Shown here: positions 24,801 through 39,800 of the stretch, one piece after another | Numbering within the stretch: position 1 is the stretch's first letter | Layout: the number at the start of each line of letters is the position of its first letter | Assembly (NCBI GenBank): GCA_036362985.1 | Contig: JAYGXS010000007.1 | Span: 13,521,738-13,585,737 of the forward strand | Direction: 5' to 3' | DNA: 64,000 bases | From: Ligula intestinalis | Lineage: Eukaryota > Platyhelminthes > Cestoda > Diphyllobothriidea > Diphyllobothriidae | Program-made: the position numbers and the translations under genes | Notes under the pieces: model-generated | Seen by the model: only the letters and a program-made list of their open reading frames with translations | Told to the model about the DNA's origin: nothing | The model's database searches: none

Positions 24801-27800
24801 TGTGCCAATGCAAGCAAAAAAGTAAGTCACAGGAAGTAATTGAGAAGAAGCTGATACCATCGCCGGGCTAAGAACTTTGCCGATAAAAGCGAATGCGTGA
24901 GATCCAGGAAGCAGTCCAGAAGTAGAAGGTGCAATCGCGGGAACTTAAACTGTATTCACCTTATGTTTCGGATTCCCTCGCGAATTTATCATCATGGACA
25001 ATATCAGAAACGAGTAATTCACACGCAGGGTTACAGGGTACAATTCTTACGCTACTCCATACTCATGACAATTAGCGGCTTGTCACTATCGGGAATGGTC
25101 GTTCGCTCGTGTACTAATTGCTTGATGGCCGGCTTGTGGGTTGTAACCTGGTGAACTTTCATCACCCCTGCTGGACCTGGGCGTGATGATTGCTCGGCCA
25201 GCTGGCTCCGTGGCACCGATGTTAAAAGACGCGTTCGCTTTGGCCAAACTGAGCCTCAGCACCGAATATGGTTTGAGCAGGTCGTTGCACTTGTTTGTAA
25301 ACTGGGAACAGTTAATCATGTCTCCAATAGCTCGCAAGTCACACGACTGTTACCTCTCGCGCGAACTTTGGCCTCGTCGAATTTGAATGTGTGAGTCAGA
25401 AGGAAAAAGAGCGTTCACCGGGAGAGGTTTATTTATGATTTGACGTTTCGGATAGTTATCTCGTCTATCCATCTTCAGAGAGTGAATACTCTAGCTCCTG
25501 GCTCTCGTTATATGCCACTCTTTCCGTCCGCGGGCGTAGTCTGCCAATCCAGTTTGAGCCACTCTGCATAGGTCGTGTCTCTAGGTGGTAACAGCTCGTC
25601 TTATTAGCCGCCTGGGAGAAGCCAAACAACCACTGATACCCTAGGTGCAGACGGTCACATTGCAGAGCAGAGCGCGAGGGATGGTTACCAGGCGGCTGGT
25701 TCGACGAGCCGTTACCACTTAGAGACGCGACATTTGCAGAGCAGGCATTTAACAAGAGCAAGGAGCTAGAGTATTCACTCTCTTTATATAGATAGACGAT
25801 ATAACTATCCGAAACGTCAGATTACAAATAAACCTCTCCCGGCGAACGCCCTTTCTCCTTCTGACTTGCCATCTGGGAATCGAATTTTCGCTCCTATAAC
25901 GAATATGTGAGTATCTCGCCACGGTGCAAGATGGTCGAGCAATCATCCGGTCTTAGGCCAGCAGGAGTGCTGAAACTTCAGCAAATCATGATACGCACGC
26001 CGACCATCAAGCAATCAGTGCACAAGCGGGCAACTAACCTCGATAGAAAGGAGCTATTAATTGTCATTGGTATGCAGTAGCATAGTGACTGCGTTTTCTA
26101 AACACTGCAACTCCCAGTGTATGAATTTCCCGTTTCTACTGTTGTCTCGGATGATGGATCTGCGATGGAGTTTGCAACGTCAAGTGAAGAACATTCTTGT
26201 TTTAGCGGTCAAATCAACTTCTTATCAATGGAAACATGATGTTCTGCTGCATCTTGCGTTTATTTTTAAGCTTATAGTGCCGGGTAGTTTGGTAGCCAAG
26301 GATGATGAAATCATGAGGTACGCCCAAAATGAACGAAAGCTTTTACATAAGGGCATCTTAGAGAAAGAAAGTTTGCTCTGCAACCACGTTTCTGAGTTTG
26401 TTGCGCTTGTTCCGGCTGACAGAACTACGCAATGGTAAAAAAGGAAAATGTTCAGGGGTAAACTAGACTAGATGTCCAGTTTCTGGGCTGTAAAGCGCTG
26501 CCATCCAGTTACAGCTTGGATCTCGATTACGCGGATTCCAGCACGCACCTTTTGATAAGCGAGCATTTTAATAACCTTTATGTGCACATATACAGCGGGA
26601 TGTATTGAAAATACCGCTAACATGCGGGAGCAGGAGTTGCCATGCATCGTAAACGGCCTACAAAGTGCAAGATTTTAGGGGAAAATTGTTCATCACTTTC
26701 ATTTATATAGCTTGTATTTGTTGGCTAAGTCTGCAGGCTATTTCAATACTAAGAATGTTCACTGTAAGCTAAGACCCTGGCAGAGCAATTTCCAATGTCA
26801 TTTGGCTTATCGCTTAATTGCAGAGAAGGCAGATTAGAATTAATATTTATGTATGAGAACACGGAACTAAATACCAGCGTGCATTTTAGCCCAAAACCAT
26901 CTGTGATACGGACAAGTACCTTTTCCTATGTTCCATTAAGTACTTATTAAGTTTTAAGTTTACAGTCAAAAAGCTTCTGAAATTGGCGGTTATGCCTATT
27001 CATGAAATAGGGCCATCTTTGGGCTGATAGAAGTTTTGGAGACGTTACTGTTCCCCTAAGTTTCTCCGACGATAGAGTTTTAACCTTTTCAGAATAAAGC
27101 TGGTGAACCCAAATCACATAGCGTAGGTAGTTTTTCAGGTTTTCAATAAAACAAATCATTGAAAAGTCTATTCGCTTTAGAGGAAATGGGCAAAACAGAC
27201 ATGCTTTAGTATCGTTTGGTCTAATTGTGTATGCGTCAGGCCTTCTCTGTTCTAGGCAATCAGATAGAATCTGCCTGAAACAGGAATTGTAGAGCCAGTT
27301 TAAACAGCCTTATAATATTTTCTGTTTATAAGTATCACCATATTGTCACAACCACAGTCATCTGTAATACGCGAACAATAGTTTTGTGGCAAATAATTAT
27401 TTTGCATGAAGCGATAGCAAATAAAAACACAAATTTGGTCTACGAGGAACCACTTGATACAATTACTGAAAAAAAAATCAACATTCTTTAAATGGTAGAT
27501 ACATGGGTACGTTGATACAACAGGAATAAAGTAATAATCAAGTACTTTTCTATTAGTTACAATGGTGTATTCTTTTTCAAATGCGTTATTCAGTAGATGT
27601 GCCATCTGTGCGTGCGCAAGGGAAAACGTTCTTTTTCTAGCAGAAGTCTGAAGTATTGGTTTACTTTGGCGATATATATAAACCATTATTACCAGCAAAA
27701 GTTGATAAAGGATCCTTTTACGCAGGGGCTCTGTGAGGAATCTGCTTTACATGACATTTTAATTTTCAAAACAAATGTGACTGTGTTCATATCGTCGTAA

Positions 27801-30800
27801 AAGTGATTAAAAAACCTAAACGATTTCAGCTTTTCTGCTAGTGGAAAGTTTTTTTAGCCAGAAGAAAGTTCACCAGGGGGAGAATAGGCAAGAGAACGGA
27901 AGTGAACGCTTTAATTGAATACTTTTGGTTGATTTTTAATCCTACTCTGCGGATTACTGATAAGTTGGGTGATTCTCGTTTTCCTGTTTCTTAGAAAAAC
28001 AAAATCTTGGCGAGCGGATTAACATAACACCATGACTTGTCGGTAGTTTTACAGAGCTTGACTGTTGAAATGTCGAAAAACACCAGCTTTCTGTTTTAAG
28101 AGGATAATTAACCGCCGGAATGGAAGCATCTGTCCAATTATAAGGCGAACGTAGATGATTTGAGATTAAGAAATGCGGGTGAATGGCAAGCCGCGAAAAC
28201 TTGAAGGCTATATCAAGCCTATTCGTTCAAATTGTCATCGGAAAGAAAGTCATATACCGCCTAACTATTGGCTTATATAATTCCTTTATGTTTGTGATTT
28301 GTATGACAGAGCAGTATATTTCCGCGCAGTAATGCCTACCTTGGAGTATGCAAAATGACTTATATTTGCCCTCATACTGACACAGGGGGCTGTATGCGTT
28401 TCCTAACAGGAAAATTGTGGAGTTTTTAAGCTTGAAACTCTAAACGAAAGTTTAATCAGTCTCAGAGTTATTCGTGAATAACTAAATGCTTTAAACCTAG
28501 AAAATGCCCTTCACTGAATGAAAAAATTACGTCCAGACGAATTCACCAAATAATCCTCACAAATGCTATGCGAACATAGTAACAACGCAGCATGGAAATG
28601 TGGCAAGGTAATAATATTGAATAAAAGTGAGGCAGCCAGCCGCGACTGTAAGGCAGGGGGGTGATTTGGCCTCTATATATCGGTAATAGTTTAAAAATGA
28701 AAATGTGTTCAGTTTGTTAAAAAACAGCTTGGTCTAGCTAGTCGGCACACACTTGCACCTAAAGCAACTAGAAACATTTTGTGCCGAATGTGTTTTTTCC
28801 CAAGTTTTAAGTAAACAATATTATCCTGTAACCAGTTAGTAAAAAAAATTAAACAGATTTGATCTAGGTAACTTGAGGCAGTTTCAGACTTATTTCTTTC
28901 CGATTATTGCCAGAAAATGGATTGGCGGTAACTACCATTCACAATCCGATTTATATCTGATATCATAATCTTAAGAAAAACACGAAGACACCTTTGATTA
29001 ATTAAGAGAAGACAAGGCGAGAAAATTAAAGCTAACCGTAATGGTAGTTATGGTATAGCTGCGATCCTTGGCAAGCGCCATCTACGTTTAAGATAAAGTT
29101 GTTTGAACAGTTTAAAACATTTTAAGATTACATCAAATTTCAACTGGTACGTGCTCATGGCAAAATTATTTTTAAACTTACATTTGGTTGTCATGCAGTT
29201 GTCACCAAACCCAGCAAAACAGTACCTCAGTACTTCATAAACACGACTGATGTGTTGTGGAGCAAATTTTATTTGTAAAAAGTTAACGTTTTTATATGTC
29301 CTCTTGAGAAGGCTGCTTGATTGCACCAAGAACCGGAGGGTATTTGGTTGGACGATTCTGGTGTTTTTGATATTTTCAGTCGGCTATAGAAGAACCAAAG
29401 GCCCGTTGACATTTTTTACAATTTTGGGCCAAATCTGGTGAAACATTAATTTTCCATAAAATGTAAATTAGTCCACGCGAAGTGCCTATGCTTCGATCAA
29501 ACAAAGCTGGCGATCAACCAATATGCAACCAATTGTAATGTACCTAGCTTGTGTGGTGCTACCAAAAATGGACCTGGTCGCTATAGGTTTAAAGTACAAA
29601 CGTATCAGCTCAATGTTTAACCGTCAGTTTTCAGAAACGACTCTGCATATGACAAGGTACTCAAGGGGGAAATAAAATGGAGGACTGTTAAGCTGCCTAC
29701 AATGATAATATCGTAAAATGAAGTTTATTAAGCGAAGGTGCGGGCAGATTGTCTTAGACCGTCCATTGTTTTACTAATAGGCTGATTGAGATTTTCTGGC
29801 TGTTCTACAGATGCATATTTCTCCTGCTTATGTTCTGAGTAAATCAATCCACACACTCGGAATAAAGTCTTCAAAACAGCCATTCTGAGTTCAAGTTAAA
29901 TACGCATATTATCCTTCTGAAATTAAACAATATAGAGTAAAACTAGACTTCATATACTTGAAAATACAGGGGGATGGCTAGGTACTCGCGGATAGGCCCA
30001 ACCGCATTGCAGTGGTGTCACAACACGCTACAAATCCTGTACTTTCAGCTCGGCAAACCATTATATAGTTTTATACTACTGATTGCTGGCTGACAGTGTG
30101 AGGTTAATACGTGGTATTACTGCAGTAGTTGATGAATTTTATATCATATTTGGGGAAGAATGTAAAACAGTCAGTTTGGAAGGATTCACGCCAGTTCACG
30201 CATTAACTCTCCCTGTAAATAGAGAAGGCTTAATAAAACGTTGACTTTATGTATTAAAAGGACATAAGAAAACTAATGAGCCGAACCCCACATAGCGGCA
30301 TCATGCAGTGATACAAGATAAGCCGAAAGCATGTGCCTGGACTTTTAGTCAGTAATAATGCTAGTTGATGAACGTTAATCATCCGTTAATGGAACCTATT
30401 TGTTCCGCTCGGTATTTGTCTTGGGTCTCCTTATCGGGTCCTGAAAGCAGCTCTAGCAGCTTGTAATATAGGAAGATAATATCACCAGTAAACGCAAGGA
30501 GAGGTCGGAATTGCCATTTCTAGCTGGAGTGGCAAAAGTGAGTTCCGTCAGCGGTCAGTGAGCATTCATCAACCAGCGTCAACACCTACCGACCTAAACC
30601 AGCAAGATGAGGGGCTCGTAGCTCGATGGTTAAGGCATTGAACGCTAAACAAAATGGTCGTTAGTTCGAGGCTCGGCTGCTGCGCCATTTGGGTCTTGAT
30701 ATGACTGACTGATGACGGCTCCTAAGTCAGAAAGGGTCATTCCAGTCTCTCTTGTCTTTGCCGGCAATATTATCTGCCAGAAATTCCGCTGGTAGAACGG

Positions 30801-33800
30801 TTAATAATTTTGCAAATGTGCACTCATGGCTATAACTCATCCTTTCACTAGGAACTGTATTCAGTAGAGTGACCGGTAGTAAAGGTCAGACTTAAATTAT
30901 CTACATGCTCTATGAGTGCATATTATCTAACTTTCACCTATCGTCAAACCTACAACTATGCAACTCAAAGCCCAGTTTTCATGTAACTACAACAGTTAAC
31001 GATGATCTCGCGAATAATCGTGAAATTCGCCAACGTGCTCAAAAAAGAAATTTCTTCCCATAAAGCGTAAGCTGGAAACGCAAGTTTTAGCTGAAAGGCC
31101 AACAGTTAACACCGATGTGGTGCAGTAAGTACTCTTATTTTGTGGCGGGTCATGCCCATTTGTTTCATCGAGATGCAGTATGATGAGGAGAGCGCATTAT
31201 TATTTAGCGGGCTCCCGAGCACAAGACTCCACTCAAGTCTTTACAAACACAAAAACTAAAAAACTAAAATAACATTAATTGATACAGTTTTGAGTTTTGA
31301 GTTTTCAAATTCCAAAAAGGCTGAGAATACCGAAAGTTTAATTAGCACGCCAGACCACCTGCCCTTGCGTCGATTATAAATAGGTCCAAGAATTACTGCC
31401 CTTAAAATGTCACGGACACAAAGGGTGCCAGGGACAAAATCTCATATTTCGTTACTATTCTTTTTGTACTTTTTCGAGAGAACATCACCATTGCAGCTTC
31501 CTCGTTCCCTCACCAATTGAGTAGGCATGGGTAAAGCTTAAAAGACCGTTCGCCCGCGTAAATCGCACATGATGTGTGATAATTTTTTATTCAGACGCAG
31601 CAAAAACTCTATTTGTCGTTTTTAAATGCCGGGGAAATACCAATGGACCAAATAGAAAAATGAAGGTTTTCCCGGTGTCTGGGGACGATCGTGACATGAA
31701 GCGTTATTTTGGGACATGCAGACCAGCGAGCGACACATCTACGTCAAGGTGCTGTAGGGCGAATAATTCTTAGGAGATCCAATTTAGCGGATTTGTCACA
31801 AGTAGCACATATTTCAGATATAATTTTCCATAGAGCTTTAAATATAGCAGCTCAGAAAAGCAAGATGAAACCTCGGATAAACGTCATCTTTTTCAGCAGC
31901 CCTACAGTAGGTGCCAGAAATCGTGCAGCATTCTGACGTGCGAAAGATTGTTACTCTTTCGCTAATCGGCATTGACTCAGGTTCTAATAATGAGTATCGT
32001 GTAGTCTATCCAAGCATTATGTCAGTCATGACGGCATGTCGGCTAATTAACGAGCTTACTTCTGCCCGTTAAAAAACGTATATTCTCTAAAATTAACAAC
32101 TTAAGTAGTATGCATTTTTGAAATTGATTTTGACTGCCTTTATAAATTCAAATATATTTTATAGAAAAAGTAAATAAAAAAAATCATTGTATTCCTTTGG
32201 TAGCAAATTACACCTTCTTTAAATTTTGTACTTTAAGAAAGGGTATATTTCGGTTTCAAAAATGAATGTAATTATGAGCTTTTTACGATTGTGATGTGTT
32301 CATTAATACATCATTTCCCTTAACTTTGTAATGCTGCCTATGCTGTATAAAACATATTGCACAAATTTTGCCACCTTTAATGAGAGCCATGTAACTTCTT
32401 CATCAAACTGTACGCGAAAACCTATTTTTCCTTAAACAGCATGCACACAGTCCGCAGCTCGTAAACGTTGAGTTCGAGTGTAGCAGTCAGTAGGTTTCAC
32501 AATTATTCGGCAATTTAAAAACATTTTTAAACCGAACGATACCCTTTCTGTAAGTATAACATTTTAGGAAGGCGTGATTTGTTACTTAACGAGTTCACGA
32601 AAAATATTTCGTCTACGTTTTTTATAAAAGGTATTTGAATTTATAAAGACAGTCAAAATCAAGGATAAATACGCATACTATATAAGTAGTTACTTTTTAC
32701 AGTACATAAGTTTTGTACGTGGTCAGAATGAAGCTTATTAAAAAGCACACATCCTATCATGACTGAAATAACTTCAGAATAGACTACATGGTAATCAGTA
32801 TCACAAACAGAGCCAACACCTATAAGTAAAAGGGTATAAATCTGTCGCAAATTTTGGTATGAAGCGCAAATTCTGGCGAAAACTGGAGTTGAGTCACCAA
32901 ATAATATACAAACACGGGCTGTTGAAGATGTAAACATCAAAGTCTTAGGTCTAAAGCGCTAACAGGGGGATTTGCTACTTGTGGAGAATCGGAATCTATT
33001 GGCCAGTGCTTAATTGCTTCTTGGCAAGAATTTTACGTGTCTTATATAATATCACAGGCTCTAATTCGTCGTACAATCCTAGCAGTGTGTCTATGTGGAC
33101 GATAATGTGCTTCACTGTGCCTAAGTATTCCTTTATTCATATGCACAATCATTCGGGCTCCAGATATGTTTCCACGTTCATTATCTCTCAAAGAAAAGGA
33201 AGAGGGAGCAGGTTCGTGGACCATCGTGGAGCTTCCATCTTCAGAGTATTGTAATTACTGCGTCTGGTCGATAAGAGACCTAAATGAAAACACTCCACGG
33301 AATAATCAACTACGCATTTCCGGGATTTAAAAAACAGTCAAAAAAGATCCAATTTTTTAAAATAAGCAAAATTTCAGAAAATACCACATGATCCCAGTAG
33401 CCAAAAACAAAAAAAGTGCTGTCAATAGACTTCCTTTTTTGGACGAAAGTCGATCTGTTTAGAAAGAGAAGGCCACCAAACTGAACATATTTACTTGGCT
33501 GAGTTGGATTGTCAAATTGGGTACCCTCAATCGCTTGGACGACAATAGATTAAACAACCAGGGTCAAAGTAAATGAGCCACGTTTTTCCAAACAGATTTG
33601 TAAAAATAGAGCCTTAGTAACCAGTATTTGCACCTGGTTGAGAGGCACCAGTTATGATTGGCATAGAAACCGAAGACAACGGTATGCACTTTGCTCGCAC
33701 ATACTTAGAACTGCGATGTTAATCTAGGTAGACAAAATTCCGCGCAATTCATCCACATGCCTTAATCAACATCACTCAGCAACAAAAGGGTTAAAACACC

Positions 33801-36800
33801 TGGTCCAACTGACCTTCTTTAACCCAGATACCGGACGCACCTTCCTGCAGGACAAGAAAATTACTATCGGCAGGTGGTCTTTCAGCATAGCCAAATAATT
33901 TTCTATATTTTAATGACCTAAAAGGTCATGCACAAAGTCAAATTCTCTCGAGTTCTAAAATGTCCTAGGGAGATCGTTAATACAAAGAAGTTGGTCCAAT
34001 CATTGTGATGACCTAAAAAGATAGGCTATGAGCAAAAACGATTGATAAATATTGATTTTTTGATTGTATTGAGTTGTGTGACCCAATCTCTGTCTGGCGG
34101 TTACCTATGGTTCCGGCGTTGGAACTTGATGGACTAACTCTTTCTTACTATTTCGACAATATGTGGTTGTCCGCGTGGACGAAAAACACAGATGCAAAAA
34201 TGGAGCTAAAATAGAGCCCGCAATTCGATTAACTTAAATATTACCTTTGCCAGGTCAATAACTCTTAGTCAATTGCAGATTTTAATTTAGTAACGTGGAG
34301 CTGATGCGTATTTTGGTTTTAAAAGTTTCCAGTTATAGGATAGTTAAAGACCCTGAAATGGTTATTCAAAAAGTGGTGCTTATGAGGCATATAAAGTTAT
34401 CAGTGTCAGCTAACTTTCATTTGTGGATAGTTGATCGTTCATCAATGATTGCCAATAGGCCCTTACTTAAACCGGCTAGAAAGCGAGCTCTTGGATTATT
34501 AATTAGGGCGTTTGACGCTGATAAAAAACGTCGCAAGTTCAAAACTCGAGTGGAACACCATTTGAATGAATGGCTGACGACGGCTTATGATCCAGAAATG
34601 GCCATAACAGTCTCCCTCTTCTTTGCTGGCAATAATATCTGCTTAAATTCTGATGCTGCGGCTGTCAGGTCTCCTGTCGAGGCCGCAAGCTGCGCGGGAG
34701 AGATGAATTTCGTTTGTTTTCAGGTGAGCATTCATCAATGACGAATCAGAAGAGACGCATTCATGGACCGACATGTATTTCTACTGATGTTTTGTAAAAA
34801 AACATTCTATGCATTCGCTTTCATAGGCCTTCCATGAATCAGCCTCGTATTTTAGTCATGCTCAATGCAAGTGTGTTCGCTTGCCCGTTGGCCGTCAGTT
34901 GGTTGCGGCTTATGGCGATCTCACGCCTTCCATGTCCCTTTTTGTGGCTGCCATGGTTCACGCTACGCCAGCGTGCTACTCACCCCTCCCTCGGCGGTGG
35001 ATCGATAGCTGGTTAATGCTCGCTCGGAGCGCTTTCTCCCTCGTGGATAAGACGGAAACTAACAGCTGTCAGGTGATCAACGTGGCCACTATCTCGTGGT
35101 TGTGCCCCCGGGGTGTAAGCACTCTGAGCTACCAACAACCAGTGACCGACGATGGGTGGTAGCGAGCACGCTGGCGCAACGTGAACTGCAACAACCGCGA
35201 AAAGAGACGCAGCAAACGCAAGCCCACCACTAGCTGATAGTGCAGAGGCAAAAATCGATTTACAACCAATGAGCAAACGAGCGTACGTGCACTGAGCAGG
35301 ACTATAATACGAGGCTGACGGTGAGGCAGATTTATTTATGGCCTACGGACGGATAAGTTCTGTACTCTGATGCGGTCAAAGAGTGTTTCGGATACCGAAA
35401 CAGCAGTTTAAATATATAGCCGTCCATGAATGCACATTTTCGTATTCTTTGCATGAGCACATACTAATTCTGGACCTCGCATATTTACGCGTTATAGTCA
35501 AAATCCTTTCCATGTAGTTACGGAGAATAGGTTACACCTTTCTCTAGCGCAGATATGCCTGTACTGTTCGTCATATGAAGTGTATACAACATGAATTGTT
35601 ACAACCCAGAATGCAAGTGTAATGACAAGTTGCGTGCACAAATAATGATCAATTACATAGATGTATGGAATCGAAATAAATATTTTTAGATCTAAAATTT
35701 GAGGGCGATATAATTTTAGATTGTATGCTCATCAAAATATGCTCGTCGTGCATTTTTATTCGCTGGAATACACTCCAATTTGGAATGGCATTGAAAACCA
35801 ATGACACACTCCCACTTCTTAGGTAGACAGTGAAAAGTTTAGATTTTGTCCAGCCGCTTCGGGAAAACCCGGCTTTAAACCCAACACTTTTGCCTGTCTA
35901 AAAACATAATTGTGATCAAAATGCATCGTAAGTTATGCTACAATTTCGCTGAAGTGCTCTTTTCAAAAAACATCCCATTTTAGGTTTCTTTAAAATTTCA
36001 AGCGAAAGTATATGTACTGCATATTTGTCCTATTTACGTCAGTCTGTTTTGCACAGTCCTTCGAATCTCTAAAATTTTATCATAGCTCAGCTTTCTAATG
36101 TGTTGTCAAATCTAAATAGACACGAATTTAGTCAGCCTAAGATTAATAAAACATCCGATCCTTGCTCGCAAGCGGAACTCTTCAACAACGATGCCTCCTC
36201 TTTATAACGATTACTTGCTTTTAAATAGGTAAACTAATGAGCGAATATTTTACACACAATAAACCTAAAATGTTTTGGAGATAATTTCTACTGTCAGAAA
36301 AAATATAATTTTGCTCGGACGGTCTCAGGTTTATTTAATGATATGCGCTTAAAAAACGAACAGATAAGAGAGATATTTTTTAATACTACATGAATAAAAT
36401 TTAATTCAATTTTAAAAACATCACTTATATTTCAATAAAATATTCATAACCTTAGTTTAACTACATATAGCGCATAAAAGAGCAACCCACTCTAACGCCA
36501 GTCCTAAAAAATTACAATTGGCATAGAAACACATAAAACCATCAGCTGCATTCATTTTTTAAAACATGCGGGTATGCAATGTCATATAGCTGAAATGTGA
36601 AGAAAGAAATTATACTTACACTTACCGTTAAATTTCTGGTAAGAATTTAAAAATTGTTTATTTATTCTCTCGTGAGAAAGCACTTCACTTACAGTGGCAG
36701 TTCACGTTAAGTCAAATTTTTCAAGAGCAACAAGGAACCTGATATACACTTCTCTTATACTGAAATACTCTGTAGGTCCAGAGAAGGGTATCATGCGAAC

Positions 36801-39800
36801 TTATTTATTCTAAAATCAATTAGGCAACCAACTTTAGGATTAAATATAACCAAAATTATGACTTGCAAATGATCCATCAACCAAATTTATACATAAACAA
36901 CCTATCGAAGGTTTATTCCATCTTGACAGCATTAGGAGAAGTAACAATTTTTATTGATAAACGGCCAAACCAAGCATCAGGTGTCTATGCATTGTCCAGC
37001 AAAATCATGTTAAATTTTATACTTGTTGAATTCATTTTAAATAAATGTTAGCCATGAACAACTGAGGAGCTTCCTGTGAGAAAATTTTTTACGGCAAAAT
37101 GTTTTCATGTTATTGTTGAATGACTTCATGATGGATTTTACTGATATTTTAATATTAATTCTGCCCAGTTATATGATCCAACTTGCCTTTTTTGACAGAG
37201 GTGGCATAAACCTATGGTGAAAGCAATGTTGGCCTTCATCTGTCATTATTTTTTGTAAGGAGGTTACGTTTATTGAACAAACAAGGTTATATATATACAT
37301 GTTTAAGAAAGCAACCTGAACTTGTCAAAATTGAAATGTTACTTCTTGCAAAATTTTACCCTCATAAAGTTTTGCGTCTTACCCTTCATAGAAAATGCAT
37401 TTTCTCCGACAAGATAGGTTTACAGGCTATCTTAAATTTAGAATCAAGTTGGCGATTCAAGATCAGCAGACTTGACAAGTTCTTTAAGTGGGGAAACATC
37501 ATGATGACCCCAAATGGACCACCTAACAAATCTGCAAAGCACATGATCAACAGATATGAAGAAGCACTTAGAGGTATTTGTGTTAGTAAGGGTTTAAAAA
37601 TCAGACTTTCGAGAGTTAAAATCTAATAAGTAAAGGTATATTCGTTCTCATGACAATGTTGTCTGAGCTGTTAGTTCTTAACAACCACTTAAGAATATAT
37701 TGAAGGTTTTTCTATAAGCAAAAAATACAAGATGAAAGGCCCTGAAATAACTTTCCCAAAAGGTATAAGCAGAAGCAGCAAATGTGTGCAGTAACTAGGA
37801 CCAAGTGTAATCAGAAATTCTGCAAATTTGAGTAATCCCGACATTGCGACGATCTAACGTCATCTTTACTTAATTTTCCGACAGGGCGGGACAGATGAGT
37901 TCCGTATGCGGTCAAGTGAATGTTAATCACTGAGTATAAGTTTTAGTAGCTCAGGAACTGTTGTGTAACATTAAGAGGTGTGATTGCGAGTAGGAACTTA
38001 CGCATTATTAGTGATACAGTTTTGATTATCATGCAGCCTGATCCCAAGACACGTAGGTCACGTGAGATTGAGAAGAGGAAGATTCGATCGCTGGAAAAAT
38101 GCTTTTATTCGCCTGTTTTTTCGAAATCCGTCGCAAATTCTTCATCAGAGACATGAGCAGAAAATATCAGCAGAAGCGGGTGATATGCCACACAGTTCTG
38201 CTGAAGAGTGAACTATACATAGGACCTAAGATACAATACAAAATACACAGGGTTAATTTCTACAAACTGCTAGGCAGGCGTCAAACATTCCCCAAAAGTG
38301 GATAACTATATAGAGAACATAATGAACAATATACAGTGGTTATTTACCTAAAATATTAGAGTGCTCAAAAGGCTCATAAACTTATAAAGAACATGATGCA
38401 GATTAGACAGTGCTTTTTGCCCTAATGTTCTACTGGGCTGCCAAAAAGGTCCTCAAAACAAATAACTATACATAAAATATAATGCACAATACACCGTGAT
38501 AATTTATGTAAATAATAAGGGAACCATCACACAGTGCTTAAAAACATTTTACTATATATAGAACATAATGCATCAAAGGCAGCGTTCATTTTTGTAAACT
38601 ATTAGGGAGCCGTCGAACAGCAGACAACCATGCATAGAGCATAATGCACAATGCGCCATAGACAGTGTTCATTTATGGAATTGCCACGCAGTGCTCACAA
38701 AAAGCTTACTATACACAGAACATAATGCAAAATGCAGAATGCACATTGAATATATACGTCAACTATTAGGAAGCCGCCAAACAGTCCTCATAATATATAT
38801 ATGCATAAAGTTATGCATAATGCATAATACGCAGTGCTCGTTTTAAAAGGCTATTACTGTGCTGTCAGAAAGTCCCCCGAAACAAATAACTGTGTATAGA
38901 ACACAATATACAATACAAAGTGATAATTTATCGGAGCTATAGGAGATTTGTCAAGCAGTTATAACAAACAAATAACTATACTGGGCGTCCCAAAAAAAAT
39001 TATATGCATTTTACAAAATTTTGAAATCGGTGTTTGTCATGATTTTAATATTAAAAATTTGTAAAATTATTCACAAATATCATTTCAGTGTATTTTTTAC
39101 TCAATATTCTCAAACTGACGTCTATTTTGATTATGATATTACTGAAAAAGAGAAGCAATGAAATCGCATACACCATGAAACTATTCCCTTGGTTTTCGTG
39201 TGCATTGTTGCAATAGTCAAAAGGCAGTCAAAAAACAACCAAAAATAGTTTTATATATTTGTTCTTCTTATTTTTGAAATAAAAAAGCTGTGAGGAATGC
39301 CAAACTTACAATAATTTAAAATTTCGATACATTTTTGGGACAACGTGTTTATAAAACACATTGAAAAAGTTGCACGCAATGTGACTTAATAGGCTTTGAA
39401 CTTGAGTCACCATTATTATTTGCTCTCCACTCACATGGGAAGTTTTCATTTTACACTCATCAATCGCTCTCTGGAAAAATTCCATCATTTGTAAATGGAT
39501 AGTTGAGCGTTTTAAAAACGTCATAATAAAACATATATCAAAAATCAAAAGCAATTTATTTTCGCAAATGCGACATTTGCAGACGACGCGTTCTGCTATG
39601 GAGAAAATATATTTGCATTAAGAAATACCTCTTACAACAATGTGTCGAATACCGAATACCCTCGTTAAGGATGTTGCCGTGACGTACATTAAGTCAATAA
39701 GAGAGTCATGTATGATATAAGTACATGTATATTTTTTTTCTCCTGGCCTATTTTCAGTCGTTCTTTCAGAATGCAAACGCTAGCAAACCCTTATGCGAGG

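Noticed and set aside
34295..34741. 148-codon open frame on +
   Set aside because: It runs through a SINE-like repeat and has no recognisable domain.
37273..37626. 117-codon open frame on +
   Set aside because: Lys/Leu-rich as expected from AT-rich DNA; no domain recognised.
39306..39554. Minus-strand frame as a mariner transposase C-terminus
   Set aside because: Resemblance is slight, and the orientation conflicts with the nearest terminal-repeat-like sequence.
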